Assembly: GCF_004526345.1 (NCBI RefSeq)
Contig: NZ_CP038213.1
Coordinates: 558,001 to 622,000, forward strand
Direction: 5' to 3'
From: Ornithinimicrobium flavum
Lineage (GTDB): Bacteria > Actinomycetota > Actinomycetes > Actinomycetales > Dermatophilaceae
Length of the DNA stretch: 64,000 nt
Positions within the stretch are counted from its first letter, which is position 1, and the number at the start of each line of letters is the position of its first letter. The position numbers and the translations under genes are program-made. Under the pieces are notes generated by a model. That model saw only the letters and a list, made by a program, of their open reading frames with translations. It did not search any database and was not told the origin of the DNA. Below, piece after piece: positions 1-8,596 of this stretch.

Positions 1-413
1 AAGGGTGCGGTGATGGTGATGGCCGACTTCATGCGGGCGCTGCCGGGCTCGGCGGAGATGACTGGATGGCCGTGTCGAGCTACGGCTCCGGCACCAAGAG
101 CAGCGGTGTCGTGCGCATCCTCAAGGACCTCGACACCGACATCACCGACCGCCACGTGCTCATCGTCGAGGACATCATCGACTCGGGCCTGACGCTCTCG
201 TGGATCCGCACCAACCTGCTCTCGCGCCGCCCGGCGAGCCTGGAGATCTGCACCCTCCTGCGCAAGCCGACGGCCGCGAAGGTGGAGATCGACGTGCGCT
301 ACGTCGGCTTCGACATCAAGGACGAGTTCGTGGTGGGCTACGGTCTGGACTACGCGGAGAAGTACCGCAACCTGCGGGTCATCGGCACGCTGGCGTCGCA
401 CGTCTACTCCTGA
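1..413 (+). CDS. hpt: Hypoxanthine phosphoribosyltransferase, 5'-truncated and frameshifted
   Basis: Purine-salvage enzyme that joins hypoxanthine or guanine to PRPP in the cytoplasm. The window begins inside the gene, so the N-terminal part is missing. The PRPP-binding loop [14 protein letters not shown] and the family tail [18 protein letters not shown] are both clear. Bases 1-60 read [15 protein letters not shown] in frame 1, but the rest of the protein ([15 protein letters not shown] onward) is in frame 3. The natural join, EM-DW-MAV, needs one extra base near 60-62, so one base (probably G) is missing there. A sequencing error is more likely than a real mutation, because both sides are well conserved. 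ftsH follows 122 bases downstream, the usual actinobacterial order. Confidence 0.93.
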   Translation, partial: GCGDGDGRLHAGAAGLGGDDWMAVSSYGSGTKSSGVVRILKDLDTDITDRHVLIVEDIIDSGLTLSWIRTNLLSRRPASLEICTLLRKPTAAKVEIDVRYVGFDIKDEFVVGYGLDYAEKYRNLRVIGTLASHVYS

Positions 414-520
414 CCGGAGCAGACCGACGGAACAGCCGCACCCGTCCGAGCGTTGTGGCGAGCAGGAACGATCCGGACCGACCGAGCAGGAGGACCGGGC
501 CGCCGCCCTGGGGCGGAGGC

Positions 521-533
521 CTGACAGCGTCAG
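521..533. promoter_or_regulatory. Small palindrome just before ftsH start
   Basis: CTGAC-AGC-GTCAG is a perfect 5-bp inverted repeat with a 3-base centre. It lies between a GGAGG sequence (515-519) and the ATG of ftsH at 536. That leaves the GGAGG 16 bases from the start, too far for a normal ribosome binding site unless the spacer folds. It could be a small operator, a translational hairpin or chance. No known regulator site is recognised. Confidence 0.25.
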
Positions 534-535
534 AC

Positions 536-2575
536 ATGAGCACCGCCAAGCCGACGCGGCCGCAGCGCCGCAAGCCCAGCCCGTGGATGTGGATCTTCCT
601 CTTCCTCGCGCTCGGGATCCTCTGGTACACCCTGCTGTCGCAGAGCCCCTTCACCCGGATCGACACCGCCGACGCGATGCAGCTGATCCGGGACGGCAAG
701 GTCGCCTCGGCCGAGATCACCCCGGACCGGATGGACCTCACCCTCACCGAGCCCTACTCCGACGAGGAGAACCGGGTCCGCGAGACCGACCAGGTCATGG
801 CCTACTACGTCGAGGCCCGCGGTGACCAGGTCATCGAGCTGGTCGAGGAGTACGTCCCGGCGGGGGAGTGGACCGACGACCCCGCCCAGCCCAACTTCTT
901 CGTCTCCATCCTGGCCAGCTTCCTGCCGCTGCTGCTCATCCTGGGCCTGTTCCTGTGGCTGATGATGCGGATGCAGGGCGGCGGGCGCGGCGTCATGCAG
1001 TTCGGCAAGTCCAAGGCCAAGCTCGCCACCAAGGACATGCCGAAGGTCACCTTCGCCGACGTCGCCGGGGCCGACGAGGCGGTCGAGGAGCTGGAGGAGA
1101 TCAAGGAGTTCCTCTCCGAGCCCCGCAAGTTCCTCGAGGTGGGGGCCAAGATCCCCAAGGGCGTCCTGCTCTACGGGCCACCCGGGACGGGCAAGACGCT
1201 GCTGGCGCGGGCCGTGGCCGGCGAGGCCGGCGTCCCGTTCTACTCCATCTCCGGCTCCGACTTCGTGGAGATGTTCGTGGGCGTCGGCGCCTCGCGCGTG
1301 CGTGACCTCTTCGAGCAGGCCAAGGAGAACGCCCCGGCGATCATCTTCGTCGACGAGATCGACGCCGTCGGTCGCCACCGCGGCGCCGGCATGGGTGGGG
1401 GCCACGATGAGCGGGAGCAGACCCTCAACCAGCTGCTGGTGGAGATGGACGGCTTCGACGTCAAGACCAACGTCATCCTCATCGCCGCCACCAACCGGCC
1501 CGACATCCTCGACCCGGCGCTGCTGCGCCCAGGCCGCTTCGACCGGCAGATCGCGGTCGAGGCCCCCGACATGCTGGGGCGCCTGCACATCCTGCAGGTG
1601 CACGGCAAGGGCAAGCCCCTGGCCGACGTGGACCTCATGGCGATCGCGCGGCGCACCCCCGGCTTCTCCGGGGCCGACCTGGCCAACGTCCTCAACGAGG
1701 CGGCGCTGCTCGCGGCCCGCAAGAACGAGAAGGTCATCCACGACCCCGACCTCGACGAGGCGATCGACCGGGTGATGGCCGGCCCGCAGAAGCGCACGCG
1801 GGTCATGAGCGCCATGGAGAAGAAGATCACGGCCTACCACGAGGGCGGGCACGCCCTCGTCGCCGCGGCGATGAACCACACCGACCCGGTGAGCAAGGTG
1901 ACGATCCTGCCGCGCGGCCGGGCCCTGGGCTACACGATGGTCCTGCCCGCCGACGACAAGTACTCCACCACCCGCAACGAGCTGCTGGACCAGCTGGCCT
2001 ACGCCCTCGGCGGACGCGTCGCGGAGGAGCTCGTCTTCCACGACCCGACGACCGCGCGGCGCGACGACATCGAGAAGGCCACCGGGCTCGCCCGCAAGAT
2101 GGTCACCCAGTTCGGGATGAGCGAGCGCATCGGTGCCGTCAAGCTGGGCTCCGCCGGGGGTGAGGTCTTCCTCGGCCGCGACATGGGCCACGAGCGGGAC
2201 TACTCCGAGAACCTCGCCGGGGTGGTGGACGAGGAGGTGCGCCGCCTCATCGAGGCAGCGCACGACGAGGCGTGGCACGCCCTCAACGACAACCGCGACA
2301 TCCTGGACGCGCTGGTGCTGGAGCTGCTGGAGAAGGAGACGCTCAACGCCGCGGCGATCGCGGAGATCTTCACCGACGTCCGCAAGCGTCCGGTGCGCCC
2401 GGTCTGGCTCTCCTCCGACGGACGGACCGTCCACCAGGAGGGCCCGGTCCTCACCGAGGCGGAGAAGCGGGCGATGGCCAACGGTCACAACCCGCTGGAG
2501 GACGCCCTGCGGGAGAAGCCTCCGGCCAAGGTGATCGAGGTGCCCGAGGGCGGACGTGTCGACCCCGGGCCCTGA
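536..2575 (+). CDS. ftsH: ATP-dependent zinc metalloprotease FtsH
   Basis: Membrane-anchored AAA+ protease that unfolds and degrades membrane and soluble proteins. The 679 residues contain a first membrane helix near residues 17-35, an extracytoplasmic loop, a second helix near 122-142, and an AAA domain with Walker A GPPGTGKT (214-221), Walker [12 protein letters not shown] and the second region of homology. The zinc-protease motif is HEGGH (435-439), with the usual second-position Ala replaced by Gly. The Asp ligand sits in DDIEKAT, where most relatives read TTGASNDI and this one reads TTARRDD. The ATG at 536 is chosen because upstream in-frame sequence has no FtsH similarity. folE overlaps the 3' end by 20 bases. 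Confidence 0.97.
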   Translation: MSTAKPTRPQRRKPSPWMWIFLFLALGILWYTLLSQSPFTRIDTADAMQLIRDGKVASAEITPDRMDLTLTEPYSDEENRVRETDQVMAYYVEARGDQVIELVEEYVPAGEWTDDPAQPNFFVSILASFLPLLLILGLFLWLMMRMQGGGRGVMQFGKSKAKLATKDMPKVTFADVAGADEAVEELEEIKEFLSEPRKFLEVGAKIPKGVLLYGPPGTGKTLLARAVAGEAGVPFYSISGSDFVEMFVGVGASRVRDLFEQAKENAPAIIFVDEIDAVGRHRGAGMGGGHDEREQTLNQLLVEMDGFDVKTNVILIAATNRPDILDPALLRPGRFDRQIAVEAPDMLGRLHILQVHGKGKPLADVDLMAIARRTPGFSGADLANVLNEAALLAARKNEKVIHDPDLDEAIDRVMAGPQKRTRVMSAMEKKITAYHEGGHALVAAAMNHTDPVSKVTILPRGRALGYTMVLPADDKYSTTRNELLDQLAYALGGRVAEELVFHDPTTARRDDIEKATGLARKMVTQFGMSERIGAVKLGSAGGEVFLGRDMGHERDYSENLAGVVDEEVRRLIEAAHDEAWHALNDNRDILDALVLELLEKETLNAAAIAEIFTDVRKRPVRPVWLSSDGRTVHQEGPVLTEAEKRAMANGHNPLEDALREKPPAKVIEVPEGGRVDPGP

Positions 2576-3218
2576 CGACCCCTACGCCGCCGGCCACGGG
2601 GACCTGGCCGACGCCGCCGTGGCGGTGGACGGTGCCCGTCCCCTCCAGGGTGTCGACCACGACCGGATCGCGGCCGCCGTGCGGGAGATCCTCCTCGCCG
2701 TCGGTGAGGACCCGGACCGCGACGGCCTGCTCGACACCCCGGCCCGGGTGGCCCGCTCCTACGCCGAGGTCTTCGGAGGGCTCCACCAGGACCCGAGGGA
2801 GGTGCTGGGCACGACCTTCGACGTGGAGCACGACGAGATGGTGCTCGTCACCGACATCGCCGTCTACAGCACCTGCGAGCACCACCTGCTGCCCTTCCAC
2901 GGGATGGCGCACGTGGCCTACATCCCCGGACGGCACCACCGCGTCGCCGGGCTGTCCAAGCTGGCCCGGCTCGTCGACGTCTTCGCCCGCCGGCCCCAGG
3001 TGCAGGAGCGGCTGACCACCCAGGTCGCCGACGCCCTCATGGACCACCTGGACCCGCGCGGCGTGCTGGTCGTCGTGGAGGCCGAGCACCTGTGCATGTC
3101 GATGCGGGGCGTGCGCAAGCCGGGAGCCCGCACGACCACGTCCGCCGTCCGTGGACAGCTGCGTCACCCGGCCACCCGCGCCGAGGCGATGAGCCTGATC
3201 AGCCGATCGGCCGGATGA
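2556..3218 (+). CDS. folE: GTP cyclohydrolase I
   Basis: First enzyme of tetrahydrofolate synthesis, converting GTP to 7,8-dihydroneopterin triphosphate. The 220-residue protein carries the family zinc and active-site motif [11 protein letters not shown], then HVAYIPG, a [20 protein letters not shown] helix, and the second zinc Cys and His region in [14 protein letters not shown]. The start is a GTG inside the end of ftsH (20-base overlap), giving the sequence [11 protein letters not shown], so translation is probably coupled. It heads the folE-folP-folBK operon. Length and motifs are normal for the homodecameric bacterial enzyme. Confidence 0.96.
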   Translation: MSTPGPDDPYAAGHGDLADAAVAVDGARPLQGVDHDRIAAAVREILLAVGEDPDRDGLLDTPARVARSYAEVFGGLHQDPREVLGTTFDVEHDEMVLVTDIAVYSTCEHHLLPFHGMAHVAYIPGRHHRVAGLSKLARLVDVFARRPQVQERLTTQVADALMDHLDPRGVLVVVEAEHLCMSMRGVRKPGARTTTSAVRGQLRHPATRAEAMSLISRSAG

Positions 3219-3228
3219 GGGCCGGGGC

Positions 3229-4158
3229 GTGAGCGCACCGCGCACCGTGGCCGACCTGGTGCTCCCGGGGGTGACCCGGATCATGGGGATCGTCAACGTC
3301 ACCCCGGACTCCTTCAGCGACGGGGGTCGCTGGCTGGACCCGACCGCGGCCGTCGCCCACGGACGGGCGCTCGCGGCCCAGGGCGCCGACCTGCTCGACG
3401 TCGGCGGCGAGTCCACGCGCCCGGGCAGCACCCGCCCCTCGGAGGCCGAGGAGCTCGACCGCGTCGTGCCCGTCGTCGAGGCGCTGGCCGGGGACGGCCT
3501 GCTGGTCTCGGTCGACACGATGCGCGCCGCGGTCGCGGCTGCCGCGCTCCGGGCCGGGGCGGTGCTGGTCAACGACGTCTCCGGCGGGCTGGCCGACGAG
3601 GCCATGCCGGAGCTCGTCGCGAGCACGGGTGCGCCGTTCGTCGTGATGCACTGGCGGGGTCTGCTCACCGACCCCTCCGCCGAGCCGCACTACGACGACG
3701 TCGTCGCCGAGGTCCGCGCCGAGCTGGAGCAGAGGGTGGACGCCCTGGCCACGGCCGGGGTGTCGCGCGGGCAGATCATCCTCGACCCCGGGCTGGGCTT
3801 CTCCAAGGACGCCGGGCACAACTGGACCCTGCTGGCGGGGATGGAGGAGATCCTGGCGATCGGCCTCCCCGTCCTGCTCGGTGCCTCCCGCAAGCGCTTC
3901 CTCGGCCGGCTCCCGGCCCGGCCCGGGGCCCCCGTGAATCCCGGCGGGACACCGACACCGGCACCGGAGCGGGACGCCGCGACGGCCGCGACCAGCCTCC
4001 TCGCGGCCCAGGCGGGGTGCTGGGCGGTCCGCGTGCACGACGTCGCCGCGACGCGCGACGCGCTGGGCGTGGAGGAGATGCGGCGGCGTCACGCCCGCAC
4101 GCACCCGAATCCGACCGCGCTCCATACGCGAGGACCCGTCGGGGGTGCGGGGCGATGA
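3229..4158 (+). CDS. folP: Dihydropteroate synthase
   Basis: Condenses p-aminobenzoate with hydroxymethyldihydropterin diphosphate to make dihydropteroate; this is the sulfonamide target. The 309-residue TIM-barrel protein shows the first signature MGIVNVTPDSFSDGG near the N-terminus, the pterin-binding motif DVGGESTRPGS, NDVSGG, and the late motifs ILDPGLGFSKD and LGASRKRF. The C-terminal region after residue 225 has a Pro/Gly-rich insertion (PARPGAPVNPGGTPTPAPE) before the final helix. It starts with GTG 10 bases after folE and ends in an ATGA overlap with folBK. Confidence 0.96.
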   Translation: MSAPRTVADLVLPGVTRIMGIVNVTPDSFSDGGRWLDPTAAVAHGRALAAQGADLLDVGGESTRPGSTRPSEAEELDRVVPVVEALAGDGLLVSVDTMRAAVAAAALRAGAVLVNDVSGGLADEAMPELVASTGAPFVVMHWRGLLTDPSAEPHYDDVVAEVRAELEQRVDALATAGVSRGQIILDPGLGFSKDAGHNWTLLAGMEEILAIGLPVLLGASRKRFLGRLPARPGAPVNPGGTPTPAPERDAATAATSLLAAQAGCWAVRVHDVAATRDALGVEEMRRRHARTHPNPTALHTRGPVGGAGR

Positions 4159-5057
4159 CGCGGCGCGGCGACCTCGTGAGACTCACCGGCGTGCGGGCCC
4201 GTGGTTTCCACGGTGTCTTCGACCACGAGCGGCGGGACGGCCAGGACTTCGTCGTCGACGTGGAGATGCACGTGGACCTGACCCGGGCCGGGCGCACCGA
4301 CGACCTGGCGCACACCGTCCACTACGGCGAGGTGGCCGCCGACGTCGTGGCCGTCGTCGAGGGGGAGCCCCGCGACCTCATCGAGAGCGTCGCGAGCCAG
4401 ATCGCCGACCGGGTCCTCGCCCGGCCCCTCGTGGAGTCGGTCACGGTCACCGTCCACAAGCCGCAGGCGCCGGTCGGGGTGCCCTTCGGGGACGTCGAGG
4501 TCGTCGTCCGCAGGGACAAGGACCTCCCCGTCGTCCTGGCACTGGGGGGCAACCTGGAGCGGGACGGCGCGGGCCCCGACGTGACCCTGCGCGAGGCCGT
4601 GGCCCGGCTGCGCCGGACGCCGGGGCTGCGACGGCTCAGGGTGTCCGACGCGTTCGTCACCGCCCCGGTCGGTGGCGACCTGGTGGCCGGGCAGCCCGAC
4701 TACGTCAACGCGGTCGCGGTGGCCCGGACCAGCCTGTCACCCGGTCGTCTCCTCGCGCGTCTGCACGACGTCGAGGCGGCGCTGGGCCGGACCCGGACGG
4801 CCCGCTGGGGAGCTAGGACCCTGGACCTCGACCTCGTCCAGTACGGCGACCCCCTCGAGGGGACCGACGTCCGCTCCACGGCCGAGGAGCTGACGCTGCC
4901 CCACCCGCGCGCCCGGGAGCGGGCCTTCGTGCTCGTCCCCTGGCTCGACGTCGACCCCGCCGCCCGGCTGCGGGTGGGCGAGGAGGTGGTGGCCGTGGGC
5001 GACCTCGTCCCGGCGCTGTCGGACCAGGCCGTGCGCCGGTGGGAGGACCCCCGGTGA
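4155..5057 (+). CDS. folB-folK: Bifunctional dihydroneopterin aldolase / HPPK (FolB-FolK fusion)
   Basis: Catalyses two consecutive folate steps: aldol cleavage of dihydroneopterin, then pyrophosphorylation of 6-hydroxymethyldihydropterin. Residues 1 to about 120 are FolB-like (GVRARGFHGVFDHERRDGQ, then ESVASQIADRVL and VTVHKPQAPV). Residues from about 124 are FolK-like (VVLALGGNLERDG, YVNAVAV, RWGARTLDLDLVQYGD, LPHPRARERAFVL). There is no stop or restart between the domains; the linker is VVVRRDKDLP. In M. tuberculosis these are two separate genes. The ATG at 4155 overlaps the folP stop, and DUF3180 overlaps the 3' end, so the operon continues. Confidence 0.93.
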   Translation: MTRRGDLVRLTGVRARGFHGVFDHERRDGQDFVVDVEMHVDLTRAGRTDDLAHTVHYGEVAADVVAVVEGEPRDLIESVASQIADRVLARPLVESVTVTVHKPQAPVGVPFGDVEVVVRRDKDLPVVLALGGNLERDGAGPDVTLREAVARLRRTPGLRRLRVSDAFVTAPVGGDLVAGQPDYVNAVAVARTSLSPGRLLARLHDVEAALGRTRTARWGARTLDLDLVQYGDPLEGTDVRSTAEELTLPHPRARERAFVLVPWLDVDPAARLRVGEEVVAVGDLVPALSDQAVRRWEDPR

Positions 5058-5554
5058 ACCCGGCGGAGGGGGTCCGTCCCTCGGCCGGGCTGGTCGTCGC
5101 CGTGCTGGCCGGGATGGCCAGCTGGCTGCTGCTCCAGGTGGCGAGGTCCCTGGGCGCCAACTACCCGGTGATCTCCTGGATCGGGGTGGTCCCCCTGGTC
5201 GCCGTCACGCTCCTCGTCCTGGGGATGTGCTGGCAGATCCGCCGCTACGCCCGGGGCAAGGGCACCGCGCGACCCACTCCGCAGCGCGGGAGGGGGACGC
5301 TGGTGGGGGCCCAGGCGGCCGCGCTCGGCGGTGCCGCGCTGGTGGGGTGGTACACCGCCAACGCCCTGGTCCACCTGCCGCACGCCGACGTGCCCAGCGA
5401 ACGGCTGCAGCTGGGGTGGGGTTTGCTGCACGCCGCCCTGGCCCTGGCGCTGTCGGTCTCGGGCTACGTCGGTCAGGCGTGGTGCCGCGTCCCGCCCGGG
5501 GAGGACGACGACGACGGTGACGGGGCGGCCGAGCGCGGGCTGGCCTACGGCTGA
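5054..5554 (+). CDS. DUF3180 membrane protein
   Basis: Conserved actinobacterial membrane protein of unknown function found directly after folK, as here. The 166 residues contain four hydrophobic segments (about 10-28, 38-58, 84-104 and 120-140) with a basic cytoplasmic loop IRRYARGKGTARPTPQRGRG between the second and third. The tail is acidic (GEDDDDGD). The GTG at 5054 overlaps the folBK stop (GTGA), which makes it the natural coupled start; a GTG 15 bases upstream is also open. No catalytic motif is visible. Membership rests on position and hydrophobic pattern. Confidence 0.85.
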   Translation: MNPAEGVRPSAGLVVAVLAGMASWLLLQVARSLGANYPVISWIGVVPLVAVTLLVLGMCWQIRRYARGKGTARPTPQRGRGTLVGAQAAALGGAALVGWYTANALVHLPHADVPSERLQLGWGLLHAALALALSVSGYVGQAWCRVPPGEDDDDGDGAAERGLAYG

Positions 5555-5565
5555 CGTCCGCCCGC

Positions 5566-6557
5566 TCAGGCCAGGGCCAGGGCCAGCCAGTCGGCGACGA
5601 CGGGCGTCGGGACCCCGAGACGGTCGGGGTCGACCGGGGCCAGCAGCCGGTCCCAGGAGGCGGCCCGGTGCAGCGCCCCCAGGCGGTCCGCCGCCCGCAG
5701 GACCTCCGCGCGGTCGGACCGGTCGACCTCGGGCCAGTGCTCGGCATACCGGTCGAGGAGTCCGTGCACCGTCGCGGTCCCCGGCAGCGGGTCCCGCAGC
5801 CGGGTCCCGCCCGCCGTGCGCAACGGGGCGGACAGGACGGCCCACGGGTGGGAGCGGAACGCGTCACCCAGGTCGAAGAGGCGCAGCCGGCCGTCGGCTC
5901 CCCGGCCGGCGTTGCCGAGGTGCACGTCGTTCGGCTGCAGCGTCGTGGGCAGCCCGGTCCCGCACAGCACGTCCATCGGGCGGTGAGCCGCCCCACCCCC
6001 GTGAGCATCGACCGGGCCCGCGTGGCGTCCACGTGCTGGGGATGGCCGGGCGGGAGCCCGGACAGGGCCTCGACGGTGCGGACGGCGTGCTCGACGGCGT
6101 CATGGGCGTCCAGGAGCGGCACCATCGCCAGCTCGTGGAGGTGCGGCGCACACGCCCGCTGCAGATCCGCGGCGAGGTCCAGGCACTCCGTCCAGGCGCT
6201 CCCGGACGGCTCCGGATGAGGTCCGGCGTCAGGGAGCAGCCACCACCCCCGGCCCGGGTCGACCGCCCACGGCGGCACGGTGAGCCCCGGTGCGATCCGG
6301 TCCAGCGCGGCGAGCAGCTCCCCCTCGAAGGCCTGCCCGGGGTTGGCCACCTTGATGAAGGCGCGTGCCGGGAGGTCGACCCCCTCCTGGTCGGCGCGGA
6401 CGACCGGGACCTCGTGCACGGCGGCCCAGAACCGGACCTTGCGCTCGGTGAGGGGCCCGGTGCGTCGCCACCCGGCGATCAGGAGCGCCGCGTCGACCCA
6501 CCGGGTCACCTCGTCGAGGAAGTCCGGCGACCGCCAGCGGCCCACCAGATCGGTCAT
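5566..6557 (-). pseudogene. Aminoglycoside-phosphotransferase-like kinase, frameshifted
   Basis: A small-molecule kinase fold (APH/choline-kinase type). The N-terminal part (MTDLVGRWRSPDFLDEV, then ERKVRFWAAVHEVPVV and AFIKVANPGQAFEGEL) reads in one frame from 6557. The catalytic part (LQPNDVHLGNAG, matching the kinase loop, and LRLFDLGDAF, matching the metal-binding Asp loop) reads in another frame down to 5566. The join near 5975-5981 is repaired by adding one base (ARMDVLCGTGLP), which restores about 330 residues. The total length is one base short of a multiple of three. The substrate is unknown. It may be intact in the living cell if the missing G is a sequencing error. TACCCT ends 8 bases before its ATG. 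Confidence 0.75.
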
Positions 6558-6569
6558 GGCGGCCCAGGG

Positions 6570-6592
6570 TAGACCCGCCCTACAGTGGCCGG
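6570..6592. promoter_or_regulatory. Divergent leaderless promoters of the kinase-like gene and methyltransferase
   Basis: The 35-base gap between two divergent starts holds one -10-like hexamer for each side. On the plus strand TACAGT ends 6 bases before the GTG at 6593. On the minus strand TACCCT ends 8 bases before the ATG at 6557. There is no room for a ribosome binding site on either mRNA, so both transcripts should begin at or next to the start codon. Confidence 0.5.
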
Positions 6593-7249
6593 GTGAACGA
6601 CCACCCCTACCGTGCACCGGTCGACCCGCTCCCCGACGGCACACCCACCTCCCTGTGGCCGGGGCTGCGGGACGAGGAGCACTCGAGGTGGTACGCCGCC
6701 CGCTTCCGGGAGATGGGGCGGCGCGGGGAGGACCTGGAGGGGGAGTCGCGCCTGGTCGACGTCCTGGCGCCGCGCGGGGCCAGGTTGCTTGACGCCGGGT
6801 GCGGACCCGGGCGGCACGGCGGTCACCTCGCGCGGCTCGGGCACCGTGTCGTGGGGATCGACGTCGACCCCGTCCTGGTCGCGGCGGCCCGGGAGGACCA
6901 CCCGGGCGCGACCTGGCTCGTGGGGGACCTGACCACCCTGGACCTCGCGGCCCAGGGGGAGGGCGAGCCGTTCGACGGGGCCCTGCTGGCCGGCAACGTG
7001 CTCGACTTCGTGCCCGAGGAGCACCGGGGCGGCGCCGTCCGTCGGGTCGCCGCCCACGTGCGTCCTGGCGGGTTCGTGCTCGTGGGTTGCCGCGTGGGTC
7101 GCGGCTTCACCTCTGCCGACCTGGACGCCGTGCTGCCCGGGGCGGGGCTGGTGCTGGAGCACCGGTTCGCCACCTGGGACCTGCAGCCCTGGCGACCGGG
7201 GTCCGACTTCTCCGTCAGCGTGCTGAGGGTCCTCGGCCGGGCTTCGTGA
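6593..7249 (+). CDS. Class I SAM-dependent methyltransferase
   Basis: A Rossmann-fold methyltransferase of 218 residues. Motif I is LLDAGCGPGRHGGHLARLG (about 68-86), followed by the acidic residue of motif II in VVGIDVDPVLV and by WLVGDLTTLDL. The catalytic loop position reads LLAGNVLDFVPEEHRGG, and the post-motif is VRPGGFVLVGCRVGRGF. The N-terminus (WPGLRDEEHSRWYAARFREM) is not a known substrate domain, so the methyl acceptor cannot be named. It starts with GTG directly behind a TACAGT -10 element. It stands alone, diverging from the kinase-like gene. Confidence 0.85.
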   Translation: MNDHPYRAPVDPLPDGTPTSLWPGLRDEEHSRWYAARFREMGRRGEDLEGESRLVDVLAPRGARLLDAGCGPGRHGGHLARLGHRVVGIDVDPVLVAAAREDHPGATWLVGDLTTLDLAAQGEGEPFDGALLAGNVLDFVPEEHRGGAVRRVAAHVRPGGFVLVGCRVGRGFTSADLDAVLPGAGLVLEHRFATWDLQPWRPGSDFSVSVLRVLGRAS

Positions 7250-7307
7250 CCCGGCCTGTCTGCTGCGTCACATCCGGGCCCGGAGCGCCCGAAAGAGGCA
7301 TCTACTA

Positions 7308-7325
7308 CATACCGTAGGGGGTATG
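7308..7325. promoter_or_regulatory. CsoR/CstR-family operator-like inverted repeat
   Basis: CATACC-GTAGGG-GGTATG is a perfect 6-bp inverted repeat around a G-rich centre. It has the ATACC...GGTAT layout of operators bound by CsoR-family (DUF156) copper or persulfide repressors. It lies 10 bases upstream of the ATG of the sulfide:quinone-reductase-like stub, where an operator of a CstR-type sulfur-stress promoter is expected. No CsoR-family gene is present in the window. Confidence 0.6.
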
Positions 7326-7334
7326 GTGGATGTC

Positions 7335-7386
7335 ATGAACACGCTCCTCATCCTGGGGGCGGGCACCGCTGGCACGATGGCCGCGC
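7335..7386 (+). pseudogene. Remnant 5' end of a sulfide:quinone oxidoreductase-like gene
   Basis: The ATG at 7335 begins MNTLLILGAGTAGTMAA, the FAD-binding GxGxxG N-terminus typical of actinobacterial type sulfide:quinone oxidoreductases and related flavoproteins. After about 17 codons the similarity stops, and the frame runs unrelated ([10 protein letters not shown]) into the opposite-strand nuoD. Only about 50 of the roughly 1150 bases of such a gene remain. An 8-base direct repeat, GCAGGTCA, occurs at 7387-7394 and 7413-7420 around the junction with nuoD, which would fit a deletion between short repeats. The operator-like palindrome just upstream supports the identification. It could also mark an assembly join. 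Confidence 0.6.
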
Positions 7387-7417
7387 GCAGGTCATCTTCG
7401 TGTGAGGTCCCGGCAGG

Positions 7418-8587
7418 TCAGCGGTCGACGTCCCCGACGACGAAGAACATCGAGCCGAGGATCGCGACCATGTCCGCCACCACGGTCCCGGGCAGCATCC
7501 GGCCGAGCACCTGCACGTTGTTGAACGACGCCGAGCGCAGCTTGAGCCGGTGGGGCGCCTTCTCCCCCCGGCTGACCAGGTAGTAGCCGTTGAACCCCAG
7601 CGGGTTCTCCGTCGCCAGGTAGTGGCTGCCCTCGGGCACCTTGAGCACCTTCGGCAGCTTGGTGCTGACCGGGCCGTCGGGCAGCTCGCGCAGCCGCGCC
7701 GTGCAGGCCCGCGCGAGGTCCAGGCTCACCTCGATCTGCTCGGCCAGGACCTCCAGCCGGGCGTAGCAGTCGCCCGCCTCCCGGGTCACGACCCGGCCGG
7801 GCCCGCCCTCGGCGAAGAGCTCGGCATACGCCAGGTAGGGCTCGTCGCGCCGCAGGTCGACGTCCAGACCGCTCGCGCGGGCGATTGGGCCGGACACGCC
7901 GTAGGCGAGCACCTGCTCCAGCGGCAGGACGCCCACCCCGCGGGTGCGGGACTGCAGGATCTCGTTGCCGAGGGTGAGGCCCAGCAGGTCCGGCATCCGC
8001 CCGCGCACGGTCTCGACGGCGGCGTCGACCCGGTCCAGCCATCCCTGCGGCAGGTCGTGGAGCAGGCCGCCGATCCGGGTCGCCATGTAGTGCATGCGCC
8101 CGCCGGAGAACTCCTCCATCACCGCCTGCAGCTCCTCCCGCTCGCGGAAGGCGTGGAACATGGGGGTGATCGCGCCGAGCTCGTGCGGGTAGGAGCCGAG
8201 GAACATGAGGTGGTTGAGCACCCGGCCGAGCTCGCTGAGCAGGGTGCGCGTCCAGGTCGCCCGCTCGGGCACCTCGAGCCCGAGCAGGTGCTCGGCGGTC
8301 AGCGCGACGCCCACCTCGTTGTTGAAGGCCGACAGCCAGTCGTGCCGGTTCGCCAGCACCAGGATCTGCCGGTAGTCGCGGACCTCGAAGAGCTTCTCCG
8401 CACCCCGGTGCATGTAGCCGATGACCGGCTCGGCGGCGGTGATCCGCTCACCGTCGGCGGTGATCCGCAGGCGCAGGACCCCGTGGGTGGCCGGGTGCTG
8501 CGGCCCGATGTTGAGCACCATCTCGGTGGTCTGCAGACCACCCACCCCGGCGGCGCCCAGGGTGACGTCCAGCTCTCCGGCGCTCAC
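7418..8587 (-). CDS. nuoD2: Stand-alone NuoD paralogue (49-kDa complex I subunit family)
   Basis: Member of the quinone-site subunit family of NADH:quinone oxidoreductase. The core is clear: [16 protein letters not shown] (25-40), [47 protein letters not shown] and the C-terminal GDVDR. The protein has 389 residues, about 50 fewer than ordinary actinobacterial NuoD; the segment matching SSMEALIHHFK is absent. His35 aligns with the quinone His (T. thermophilus Nqo4 His38). Arg81 aligns with Nqo4 Arg84, but Trp84 replaces the quinone Tyr87. No other nuo gene is nearby. It lies 9 bases after the MidA-type methyltransferase gene. TAGGGT, which overlaps that gene's stop codon, ends 6 bases before this GTG. 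Confidence 0.88.
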   Translation of the reverse strand: MSAGELDVTLGAAGVGGLQTTEMVLNIGPQHPATHGVLRLRITADGERITAAEPVIGYMHRGAEKLFEVRDYRQILVLANRHDWLSAFNNEVGVALTAEHLLGLEVPERATWTRTLLSELGRVLNHLMFLGSYPHELGAITPMFHAFREREELQAVMEEFSGGRMHYMATRIGGLLHDLPQGWLDRVDAAVETVRGRMPDLLGLTLGNEILQSRTRGVGVLPLEQVLAYGVSGPIARASGLDVDLRRDEPYLAYAELFAEGGPGRVVTREAGDCYARLEVLAEQIEVSLDLARACTARLRELPDGPVSTKLPKVLKVPEGSHYLATENPLGFNGYYLVSRGEKAPHRLKLRSASFNNVQVLGRMLPGTVVADMVAILGSMFFVVGDVDR

Positions 8588-8596
8588 GCCGCCACC

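Noticed and set aside
530..2488. A 652-codon open frame opposite ftsH
   Set aside because: It is an antisense shadow of ftsH with no recognisable domain and no start signals.
7323..7583. An 86-codon open frame starting at the operator as a complete gene
   Set aside because: Only the first 17 codons after 7335 look like protein. The rest is antisense to nuoD2.
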